Positions 8,426 to 14,468 of a stretch of DNA of 20,301 nucleotides are shown here, piece after piece. The notes under the pieces were generated by a model. It made no database searches and had not been told where the DNA came from. It saw only the letters and a list, made by a program, of their open reading frames with translations. A program made the translations under genes and the position numbers. The stretch spans positions 1 to 20,301 of the forward strand of contig URDQ01000034.1 in NCBI GenBank assembly GCA_900546675.1, written 5' to 3'. Position 1 is the stretch's first letter. Each line of letters begins with the position of its first letter. This stretch comes from an uncultured Porphyromonas sp. (lineage in GTDB: Bacteria; Bacteroidota; Bacteroidia; Bacteroidales; Porphyromonadaceae).

Positions 8426-8734
8426 TTAGTTGTTAGTATTGTTAGTAAAGAAGGCGTCGACGAACCACGAGGCGAAGAGCTCCGCCGAGTTCTCTCCGTG
8501 TCTATCGCTAGACTCCCCAGGGTTGACCTCGATCACAAACTGAGGGGTGGCGTCGATCGTAAAGTATCGCCCACCCTTAGCCTGGATCAGTCTGTCGGCA
8601 GCCTCCAGCACGATCTCGGGGATTGGTAGTCCATCCCTGCGATAGACCTTTCCATTGAGCAATTATTTGCTCATCATTGTTGTGTGCATTAAGTTAAGCC
8701 TACTCTGTACGATTGGATTTTCGGCTTCCTCCAT
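8426..8734 (-). pseudogene. Broken ATP-grasp fragment (C-terminal part)
   Basis: The open stretch 8426-8662 encodes about 78 residues that look like the C-terminal end of an ATP-grasp protein: YRRDGLPIPEIVLEAADRLI, then FVIEVNPGESSDRHGENSA with the metal-binding E-x-N pattern, then an ELFASWFVDAFF helix. It begins at a TTG directly preceded by a TAA (8663-8665). Upstream of that TAA the same frame stays open from an ATG at 8734 (MEEAENPIVQSRLNLMHTT...). No lysine/flap half of an ATP-grasp domain is present. A truncated pseudogene or decayed fragment is the simplest reading; a very short live gene is possible but lacks the catalytic half. Confidence 0.5.
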
Positions 8735-8766
8735 GGGGTGTAGAGCTTTGATTAGCTCTTGATGCG

Positions 8767-9276
8767 TTAAGGCAGATGCAGGTGAATGTGTATCTCGATA
8801 GGCTGTGCGGTGCGGTTCTTATGATGCCCCTTATGCTGTGCCTTACGGTGCTTCTTGCCTTTTTTCTTCTTCTTGCTCGTCGGTGGCTCCGTCTGAGCTG
8901 AGACCTCTATGGTTGCAGTATCTGCTTCTGTGGTCGGTTGCGGTGTAGCGGTTTCCACAGTGGTCTCTTCTTCTGTGTTCTCTTCTTTTAGTGATGCTTT
9001 CTTCTGGGAGCGTTTGAATATGTCCTGTAGACAAGTGATCTGCGCTTCTTTTATCTCGCTCGGCTCTGTTTCTGGGCTCTTTGGTTGGTTTATCTGATCC
9101 ATAGGCTCGCTGGGGGTCTCCGCTTGAGGAGTCTCTGTCAGGGGGGTGTCCGCCTGAGCTACAACTTCTGTCTGTGCGGTTGGTTGCGGTGTGGGCGTTG
9201 AGTGGGAGGAAGGAGTTGCTGTCGAATGGCTTCTAGCGCGTGGCATGGTGACGCCCATTGGTGGAGGTCCCTGCAC
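8767..9276 (-). CDS. Low-complexity hypothetical protein
   Basis: A 169-residue ORF from a GTG at 9276; ATGs at 9258 and 9246 are alternative starts. The composition is extreme: residues 15-130 are rich in Pro, Thr, Gln and Glu, with one less biased island, ITCLQDIFKRSQKKAS (80-95). Residues 134-155 are a Lys/His/Arg block, and the chain ends in an alternating His stretch, IEIHIHLHLP. There is no signal peptide or membrane segment. The frame stays open upstream of the GTG with similar Pro/Thr-rich content (QRPTTPHVV) until a TAA inside heptamer array 2, so the true 5' end may have been cut off. I do not recognise it. It could be a nucleic-acid-binding tail protein, a decayed gene or a non-coding open frame. 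Confidence 0.45.
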   Translation of the reverse strand: MQGPPPMGVTMPRARSHSTATPSSHSTPTPQPTAQTEVVAQADTPLTETPQAETPSEPMDQINQPKSPETEPSEIKEAQITCLQDIFKRSQKKASLKEENTEEETTVETATPQPTTEADTATIEVSAQTEPPTSKKKKKGKKHRKAQHKGHHKNRTAQPIEIHIHLHLP

Positions 9277-9354
9277 AACGTGTGGGGTAGTAGGGCGCTG
9301 AGGAGCGGCTGGCTTTGTCTCAGAGGCTTTTACCTTTTGCGCAAGAGAGAAGAA

Positions 9355-9375
9355 TTAGAGGTTAGAGATTAGAAG
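9355..9375 (-). repeat. Heptamer array 2
   Basis: Three units, TTAGAGG, TTAGAGA and TTAGAAG on the plus strand, about 80 bases 5' of the low-complexity ORF. Read in the direction of that ORF they are CTTCTAA, TCTCTAA and CCTCTAA. No TAnnTTTG box was found between the array and the ORF. Confidence 0.7.
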
Positions 9376-9416
9376 AGGCGGTTTGCGACGTCGCCATTCG
9401 AAGTGGTATATAATAA

Positions 9417-9454
9417 GGAGAGGCATCCCGATCATATGTGCGGGGTGCCTCTCC
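9417..9454 (-). terminator. Terminator of the envelope protein pair
   Basis: 14-base arms GGAGAGGCATCCCG (9417-9430) and CGGGGTGCCTCTCC (9441-9454), complementary apart from one T-G wobble, with a 10-base loop. On the minus strand the hairpin is followed by TTATTATAT, giving a good intrinsic terminator 58 bases after the stop of the Ig-like lipoprotein gene. Confidence 0.8.
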
Positions 9455-9511
9455 TGCTATGCTACTACTATATAGTAAGGAGTCAGCTCTATTGCTGAGG
9501 AGACTTCTTAC

Positions 9512-11074
9512 TTATCTAATGCACTGTACAACCTTTGGGTAGGAACGTACCACTCGCTTAGCTTTAGTCTTGTTTTGCAAGTCTTTCTGGAGCGTGATGG
9601 TCATGACGCAGATAGGAGGGTTCTCGTAGTCTCTGATGGCGACGACGCATTGATCTCCCTGCGCATTGTAGACCTCGACCTCTTTGTACTCCGTGATTTT
9701 GTAATTCTGGTCAAATCCGTTGGCCTTGAGATAGCTCTTCATCTCTTCGGACTCTAGGTCATCTTGACTACCCACACATAGTAGGCGACAGCTGATGAAG
9801 ACGGGTGGAAAGAGCGGTGGCTGTAGCAGGTAGCTTACGTACTCTATGTTGCTCTTGGCGATCATATCCTCTTTGGTGTTGAAGTAGAGGGTGCTACTGG
9901 AGGACTTTTGATCATCGTAAGTGCGTAGTCCGAGATTGCTCTCGAAAGCCTTAATCTTCTCAGGATCGAGTGTGGCAAAGTCTGTCACAGAGGGGAAGTC
10001 CTTGACATCGGTCAGGATAGCGTGCTTGGTCTGGATAGGATCGGGTGGTAGCTGCTTGGCAAACTGTACATATAGTATGCTCTTGAGCTTAGGATTGGGG
10101 TCATTGTATATAGTTACGGAAACCTCAGGATCGCTCTCGCAGACAGCTACTAGAGCTTTCTCCTGGCGATCATCGACAGCGACGACAGTCTCCTTGAAGT
10201 CCTTAAAGCCGAGCTTGTTGAGCATTACCTTCGTGCGTGGGCACTCGTCTAGATTCTCCTTGCTATAGCCTACGATGTAGTCGGCCACCCCTTTAGCACG
10301 TAGTCCGTAGAGGACTCCTGTGATGGTGGTGAGGTCGGTATTGACAAAGCCTAGGAAGTTCTGATGATTGGTGAAGTCAATGCCTTGCTCCGTACGTCCT
10401 AGAGCCTTCTCGTAGGCTAGGACCTCTGGGTCTGTGATGTGTAGCTCTTTGTTGTACTTAGCAGAGAACTTCAAGAGAGGCATCTCCTGCTTGATATTTG
10501 CAGGGTCATCCTCTACGATGACTCTACAAGTTGCGCTCTTGTCATTGGCTGTCAGTGTGATGGTAGCATATCCCATAAGGAGACCAGTCACCTCGCCCGT
10601 CTCACTGACAGTGACTACGTCAGGGGTGTCAGACTCAAAGGTGACGGTCGTCTCCTGTGGTGTGACGGTGTAGCCGATAGTTGCTTTTTCGCCCTTTTGG
10701 ACTGTTATCTCAGGCGTTGTGATCGTTAGGACAGTCTCGACGGGAGCCTCCTTGGCGACTACCGATACAGGACAGGAAGCCTGCTTGTCTCCGATATGTA
10801 CGATGATGCTAGTCTGCCCCTCCTTGACAGCCTGTACGACACCTTGCTCTGTCACGGTGGCGATCTCTGGCGACTGGCTCTCATAAGAGATGGGGAAGGT
10901 CACATCCTTAGGCTCATAGGAGATCTGAAGAGCCTGCGTATCCCCTACGTGCATTGTGATTGACTTAGGTTCTATCGAGATGTTCGTTGGGGAGACATCT
11001 GGACAGTCTGTCTGACAGCTAGCGACTCCGAGGAGGAGTGTCAGTGTAGCGATTAGATAGATGATCTGTTTCAT
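9512..11074 (-). CDS. Lipoprotein with two bacterial Ig-like (BIG2) domains
   Basis: A 520-residue predicted surface or periplasmic lipoprotein. The signal ends in lipobox GVASC with Cys20. Two Ig-like group 2 domains follow, at about 31-107 (ISIEPKSITMHVGDTQAL and PEIATVTEQGVVQAVKEGQTSI) and 116-187 (ITVQKGEKATIGY and PDVVTVSETGEVTGLLMGYA), both with the typical V-x-x-G-x-V/A turn. Residues about 217-337 and 373-497 look like a diverged tandem duplication: each has a KxxLxxxGF-type helix followed by a beta hairpin ending in a CES/RDY-x-PxxxxTI segment. Cysteines are frequent, suggesting disulfides outside the cytoplasm. BIG2 domains commonly occur in adhesins and surface proteins. It lies 129 bases downstream of the T9SS thioredoxin-like gene on the same strand and shares the terminator at 9417. 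The function of the C-terminal repeats is unknown. Confidence 0.8.
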   Translation of the reverse strand: MKQIIYLIATLTLLLGVASCQTDCPDVSPTNISIEPKSITMHVGDTQALQISYEPKDVTFPISYESQSPEIATVTEQGVVQAVKEGQTSIIVHIGDKQASCPVSVVAKEAPVETVLTITTPEITVQKGEKATIGYTVTPQETTVTFESDTPDVVTVSETGEVTGLLMGYATITLTANDKSATCRVIVEDDPANIKQEMPLLKFSAKYNKELHITDPEVLAYEKALGRTEQGIDFTNHQNFLGFVNTDLTTITGVLYGLRAKGVADYIVGYSKENLDECPRTKVMLNKLGFKDFKETVVAVDDRQEKALVAVCESDPEVSVTIYNDPNPKLKSILYVQFAKQLPPDPIQTKHAILTDVKDFPSVTDFATLDPEKIKAFESNLGLRTYDDQKSSSSTLYFNTKEDMIAKSNIEYVSYLLQPPLFPPVFISCRLLCVGSQDDLESEEMKSYLKANGFDQNYKITEYKEVEVYNAQGDQCVVAIRDYENPPICVMTITLQKDLQNKTKAKRVVRSYPKVVQCIR

Positions 11075-11203
11075 AAACTGGTTATTTGATAGGGTTAAAT
11101 TATTAGTGCCACGTATTATCTCTTTTCTCAGCAGAAAATCTACTGTACATACGTACGCTCTACCCTCTACTCGGTATGAATGGAGCGTGCTACTTGCTAG
11201 AGC

Positions 11204-12910
11204 TTAGCGGATGATGATGGGGCGTCGTATGGTCTCACCATCAGGTGCTGTGATGCGGGCTAGGTAGCGCCCGGCGGGGAGCTGTGCGACAGAGATGGTG
11301 GTCTCAGCACTAGTCGCTTGAGTCGTAGCTACGATTGTCCCATCGCTGGCGAAGAGCTCGATAGTGCTACCTACGACCGTTCGGATGGTAATGAGGTCGG
11401 TAGCTGGGTTGGGATAGAGCGATGTCTGGAGCGTGTGTGTAGGTGTCTCGACCTCTGTTGTCGATCCGTCCATCGTCACGCGGAGCTGGTCTACAGCGAT
11501 GCCACTAGGCCCGTTAACGACAGGTATTAGTGAGAGGTAGATGGTCTTACCCTTGTAAGCCGAGAGATCTGCTTGGATTTGCGTCCACTCCTCGGAGGCG
11601 GTCTGAGGCGCTAGTAGCTCTACGGGAGTGCCGCCTGGCTCGAAGACCATCACTTTGAGCCCGTCCGCCTTTTCAGCCCATAGGAAGGATTTGATATAGC
11701 AAGAGAAGGTGGGTCGGGTCGCATGGCTCTCAATGAGCATAGGGGCTGAGCGTAGCTCGTTCTGAGGAGTGATGTCGCAGCCCTGTAGGCGATTATGGTC
11801 GTCTATAATCACGGGGAAGAATGTACCCCAAGAGACGAGACAGTCGTTACTATCCTCAGCACCCGTAGAGGGTTCTGCTGGAGAAAGTTTAACGCGCTCA
11901 TAGTAGCCACGTCCTAGCGCTGAGTCAAAGGCGAAGCCGTCTCCATCATGGTCTACAGAGCGCCATCCCTTGTCGAGCTTGTCCTTATGGTCCATAGGAG
12001 CGAAAAAGGGGTAGCTGGATATGGGTTCAGAGACGGATACAGCGACACGCTCTCTTGTCGTACCGTTTTTGTTGGTTACGCTTACAGAGATCTCATAATC
12101 GCCGACCTGCTGTGCGGTGACCTTGCACTGTGTGTCAGTGATCTTGGTGACGCTCAGGCCTTCAGGCGCATTGTATTCGATAGAGGTGATGGGTGCGATA
12201 CTGGTGTAGTGCAGGGTTAGCGTGGCAGACTCACCTAGATAGAGATCTGTCATACCAGAGAAGGCCACCTCCTGAGGCTTGTCCTCCTTCGTTATAAAAA
12301 GTCCTAAGAGGGATTCAAACTTTTTGAAGTCGACATCCGAGGTCAAGAGTTCATCACTACACTCAATCCACTTATTGCCTGGCCCGACGAGGACTAGTAT
12401 AGGGTATGCAGTCAGGTAAATACCCAGCGAGGAAGCCATCTTTGAATCAGAAAAGAGGGGATAAGGTACAGGCTTGCCGTTGCTGTCCTTAGTCCAGTCC
12501 TTGTTAGGATCTTGAATCTTACTCTTAGACGCACCCTGAGCTTCAACCCAAAAAACTTCAAGTTGTTTCGTTCCCTCGGGCCCAAACTTGGCATACAGTT
12601 TCTCCAAAGTCCCAAGATTGTGTAGCTCCCAACAATATTTACACCAAGTGGTTGAGAAGTCAATCAGGATGGCTTTGCCCGATTTGAGTATAGCATCGAT
12701 GTCGTACTCTTGGTCGTTGATATCCTTGGCAACGTACTGAGAGCTTAGGAGGTTGACGAGGTCATCAGCACGACCTGTACGGAGCGGAGAAGTCTCAACG
12801 AACTGCGGGTTGCTGTTTGTGAGCTGTTGTGCCGTCGTCTTAGGTGTTGGCAGGAGCATACCTCCAACGAGTGAGAGACTTAGCACTAAGCGTTTAATTA
12901 GCTTGTTCAT
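11204..12910 (-). CDS. Secreted thioredoxin-fold protein with T9SS sorting domain
   Basis: A 568-residue exported protein. Residues 1-28 are a Sec signal ending near TTAQQ. Residues about 58-205 form a thioredoxin-like domain with WCKYC (89-93) and a probable cis-proline at P170 (YLTAYP). Residues about 212-295 are a beta-rich Ig-like domain. Residues about 300-480 (FFAPMDHKDKLDKGW..DHDGDGFAF) resemble a jelly-roll of the choice-of-anchor J type seen in cleaved-adhesin proteins. Residues 495-568 are a type A C-terminal domain for the type IX secretion system: SLYPNPATDLITI, then LPAGRYLARIT and a basic end, PIIIR. It should cross the outer membrane and be anchored or released at the surface, where it could act on disulfides. 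The layout recalls the P. gingivalis surface protein HBP35 (thioredoxin plus T9SS domain), but this one is longer. A weak -7-like box, TTTCTTTG, lies at 12940-12947. Confidence 0.85.
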   Translation of the reverse strand: MNKLIKRLVLSLSLVGGMLLPTPKTTAQQLTNSNPQFVETSPLRTGRADDLVNLLSSQYVAKDINDQEYDIDAILKSGKAILIDFSTTWCKYCWELHNLGTLEKLYAKFGPEGTKQLEVFWVEAQGASKSKIQDPNKDWTKDSNGKPVPYPLFSDSKMASSLGIYLTAYPILVLVGPGNKWIECSDELLTSDVDFKKFESLLGLFITKEDKPQEVAFSGMTDLYLGESATLTLHYTSIAPITSIEYNAPEGLSVTKITDTQCKVTAQQVGDYEISVSVTNKNGTTRERVAVSVSEPISSYPFFAPMDHKDKLDKGWRSVDHDGDGFAFDSALGRGYYERVKLSPAEPSTGAEDSNDCLVSWGTFFPVIIDDHNRLQGCDITPQNELRSAPMLIESHATRPTFSCYIKSFLWAEKADGLKVMVFEPGGTPVELLAPQTASEEWTQIQADLSAYKGKTIYLSLIPVVNGPSGIAVDQLRVTMDGSTTEVETPTHTLQTSLYPNPATDLITIRTVVGSTIELFASDGTIVATTQATSAETTISVAQLPAGRYLARITAPDGETIRRPIIIR

Positions 12911-13008
12911 TTGTTATGCTGCTTGGTTTGTGAATGTGCCAAAGAAATGATGTTGCGGTATGCCTTCTACCTAAGTTGCACCCTTTGCGTCCTTGCCCTT
13001 TAAGATCG

Positions 13009-13039
13009 TTCTTATTGGAGGTAACTTGATCTAGCTTTG
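13009..13039 (+). promoter_or_regulatory. Promoter facing right into the structured region
   Basis: TAGCTTTG at 13032-13039 is a perfect -7 match. TTC at 13009-13011 sits 20 bases upstream, one base off the TTG consensus. The predicted start is near 13046. Confidence 0.45.
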
Positions 13040-13045
13040 TGAATT

Positions 13046-13240
13046 ATCGTGCCATAGCGTGGGGAGTGGTGGTCTAGGGATACAACAAAGGGCTTGTGAG
13101 GAGCGAGTGACTCTTCACAAGCGAATAGGGTACGATCATCGGGGCGGACGCTTGTGGCGTCAGCCTGCGGGTCGTGTGATGTGGATGATTATTAGTTGCC
13201 CCTGTGTAGTCGCTTATAGAGTGTCTATACGTGCGATTTT
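13046..13240 (+). ncRNA. Candidate structured RNA, plus strand
   Basis: About 195 bases from the predicted start to a terminator-like stem. Perfect stems: GCTTGTGA (13092-13099) with TCACAAGC (13115-13122); GACGC (13147-13151) with GCGTC (13157-13161); TATAGA (13215-13220) with TCTATA (13224-13229), enclosed by TCGC (13210-13213) and GCGA (13233-13236) and followed by TTTT. No convincing ORF lies inside. The size suits a small regulatory RNA. Signature motifs of tmRNA, RNase P RNA and SRP RNA were looked for and not found. The claim rests only on promoter, stems and terminator. Confidence 0.35.
13210..13240 (+). terminator. Terminator-like stem with TTTT
   Basis: An outer TCGC/GCGA pair encloses a perfect 6-base TATAGA/TCTATA stem with a GTG loop; GCGA is followed directly by TTTTC. 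The inner stem is AT-rich and the T-run is short, so strength is moderate. Confidence 0.4.
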
Positions 13241-13259
13241 CGGGGGGTAACATATTGTC

Positions 13260-13498
13260 CGTCAGTGAGACGTGACGACAGAGAGGCTTTGAGAAGGCTC
13301 TGCGGGCGTGTGTAGTGGCGTGGCGCAGAGGGCTGGACTCGCTGCGATGATCTGTAGCGAGGTGATCTCTCTGAGACCTCGTGGTATGGTACTCGTAGGG
13401 AGTACCACAGTTCTTGATACTATACGCTGTCAGAGCCATCTGGGCAATTACAGTTAGTTACTTTTCTTCTGAAGAACTATCCTCTAATAGGTAACGTC
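13260..13498 (-). ncRNA. Candidate structured RNA, minus strand
   Basis: Lies downstream of the leftward promoter at 13504. Stems in transcript order: GTTAC/GTAAC (plus 13491-13495 and 13457-13461) enclosing CTAT/ATAG (13477-13490) and TTCTTC/GAAGAA (13464-13476); TGGTACTC/GAGTACCA (13387-13394 and 13400-13407, 5-base loop); GAGGT/ACCTC (13359-13363 and 13376-13380), which shares three bases with CTCGCT/AGCGAG (13338-13343 and 13356-13361), so only one of these two can form; CTCTGCG/CGCAGAG (13298-13304 and 13324-13330). A bulged stem at 13256-13280 could mark the end but has no T-run. The overlapping minus ORF from 13439 has a random-looking product. It could be a non-coding RNA or a leader whose gene has been lost. 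Confidence 0.35.
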
Positions 13499-13503
13499 CT
13501 GCC

Positions 13504-13534
13504 CAAAGGTAAAACTTTATTTTGAGTCGTGCAA
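13504..13534 (-). promoter_or_regulatory. Leftward promoter with good -33 and -7 boxes
   Basis: On the minus strand TACCTTTG (plus 13504-13511) lies exactly 20 bases after TTG (plus 13532-13534), an excellent match to the Bacteroidota -33/-7 arrangement and the only candidate in this window with both boxes exact. Heptamer array 3 begins 9 bases further upstream. No recognisable protein gene follows. Confidence 0.6.
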
Positions 13535-13542
13535 GGGGAGAA

Positions 13543-13570
13543 TTAGAGGTTAGAAATTAGAGGTTAGAGA
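13543..13570 (-). repeat. Heptamer array 3
   Basis: Four units on the plus strand: TTAGAGG, TTAGAAA, TTAGAGG, TTAGAGA. Located directly upstream of the -33 box of the leftward promoter at 13504-13534, in the same relative orientation as the other arrays. Confidence 0.75.
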
Positions 13571-13709
13571 GGACGATTACAACGGACTACACGTCTCGCT
13601 GTGATGCAGCTCTGATTCTCTCTGATCGCTCCGATTCATTCCGATTTACTCTAGTCACTACCTTCGCTCGCTACCGAGGAAATCCGAAATCTCTACGTAG
13701 AAACAAAAC

Positions 13710-13835
13710 ATTCTCCACGTGGGCGAGAAATGAAACTTCGGAAGAATGAAATGATAAGTCCGAAGAATTTTTTGGCGCCTCCGTGGAGAATAAAAAATAG
13801 CCACGTGGAGATTTGACATTTCCCACGTGGCTATT
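13710..13835. repeat. Block of CCACGTGG-type hairpins
   Basis: Two adjacent hairpins with related arms. The first has ATTCTCCACG (13710-13719) and CGTGGAGAAT (13782-13791), with a nested CTTCGGA (13736-13742) and TCCGAAG (13759-13765). The second has perfect 13-base arms, AATAGCCACGTGG (13796-13808) and CCACGTGGCTATT (13823-13835), with a 14-base loop. All contain the CCACGTGG palindrome or a one-base-deleted form. Possible roles: a small mobile hairpin element, a protein-binding site or a terminator. Confidence 0.6.
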
Positions 13836-13875
13836 GTGTATAAGTCGGACGCTGTCTGAAATTTTAGCGATATGT

Positions 13876-13913
13876 GTAACCCTTTGTAGGGACGCTCGGT
13901 CTGAGCGTCCGTT
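13876..13913 (-). repeat. Inverted copy of the palindromic repeat
   Basis: Contains GGACGCTC (13890-13897) and GAGCGTCC (13903-13910) around a 5-base loop. Its reverse complement matches the unit at 14006 from AACGG through CCCTACA to GGGTTAC with few differences. It faces the copy at 13951, so the pair forms a larger inverted repeat. Confidence 0.75.
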
Positions 13914-13950
13914 CCCGTTAATACCACAACGCTGTAACCTTTGATACGAC

Positions 13951-14071
13951 GGACGCTCAGACCGAGCGTCCCTACAGCGGGTTATTCGTCTTGCTGTACT
14001 ACAACGGACGCTCAGACCGAGCGTCCCTACAGCGGGTTACTCGTCTTGCTGTACTACGACGGACGCTGTCC
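13951..14071 (+). repeat. Tandem 55-bp palindrome-bearing repeats (two units plus partial)
   Basis: Unit 1 (13951-14005) and unit 2 (14006-14060) differ at only two positions. Each starts with GGACGCTC, a 5-base loop, GAGCGTCC, then CTACAGCGGGTTA and a CGTCTTGCTGTACTAC tail. A third, collapsed start (GGACGCTGTCC, 14061-14071) follows. The cluster sits just downstream of trxA on its transcribed side. The stems lack T-runs, so they are not standard terminators. The palindrome plus dispersed copies resembles REP or MITE-like elements. Confidence 0.8.
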
Positions 14072-14091
14072 GATGACGACTGTCGCGGTGT

Positions 14092-14409
14092 CTAGTCGAG
14101 GAGCTTCTGTGCCTCCTCCTGTAGCTTAGCTTTGCTCTGTGCGCCGACGAGCTTGCTGACCATCTCACCGCCCTTGAAGAAGAGGATCGTTGGGATGTTG
14201 CGGATGCCGTACTGACTAGGCAGGTCGCTGTTTTCGTCGACGTTGACCTTGCCAACGATGATCTTGCCGTTGAACTCCTCAGCGAGCTCGTCAATCATCG
14301 GGCCAACCATCTGACAGGGACCACACCAGGTAGCCCAAAAGTCTACGATCATCGGTTTGCCCTCAGCCATAAGGCCTGCTATATTTGCATCTGTTATTTC
14401 CATTGCCAT
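14092..14409 (-). CDS. trxA: Thioredoxin
   Basis: Small cytoplasmic disulfide reductase, 105 residues from the ATG at 14409 (MAMEITDANIAG), the usual thioredoxin length. The active site is WCGPC (28-32), with the buried Asp equivalent D23 in IVDFWATWC and cis-proline P73 in RNIPTILFF. A longer frame starting at 14472 adds 21 residues with no family counterpart and overlaps the dnaE stop, so it is rejected; the ATG two codons in (14403) is also possible. It follows dnaE by 59 bases on the same strand and could be co-transcribed. A -7-like TACATTTC (plus 14436-14443, one mismatch) in the gap could give it a separate promoter. Reductase partners are not in the window. Confidence 0.94.
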   Translation of the reverse strand: MAMEITDANIAGLMAEGKPMIVDFWATWCGPCQMVGPMIDELAEEFNGKIIVGKVNVDENSDLPSQYGIRNIPTILFFKGGEMVSKLVGAQSKAKLQEEAQKLLD

Positions 14410-14468
14410 AGTTCTTGTGTATTTAGAGTTAGTATGAAATGTATTCGATATAATAAGGTCAGGGACTA

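Larger units (their letters stand above)
12911..14091. other. Hairpin- and repeat-rich region without a clear protein gene
   Basis: Open frames here (for example minus 13074-13439 and 13658-13927) give compositionally random, Arg/His/Ser-rich proteins that match nothing I know. The region holds two convergent promoters, a chain of hairpins, a heptamer array, a block of CACGTG hairpins and the palindromic 55-bp repeats; each is listed separately. The rest looks featureless. Confidence 0.6.

Noticed and set aside
13074..13439. Minus-strand 121-residue ORF as a gene
   Set aside because: The product is Arg/His/Ser/Thr-rich with no family character and the DNA is dominated by hairpins, which fits RNA structure better than coding sequence.
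13032..13498. tmRNA, RNase P RNA or SRP RNA as identity of the structured region
   Set aside because: None of the conserved sequence signatures I know for these RNAs could be found on either strand.
13658..13927. Minus-strand 89-residue ORF
   Set aside because: It overlaps the CACGTG hairpins and part of the palindromic repeat, and its protein looks random.
13951..14071. Possible CRISPR array
   Set aside because: The two units are directly adjacent with no unique spacers, an inverted copy is present, and no cas genes are in the window.
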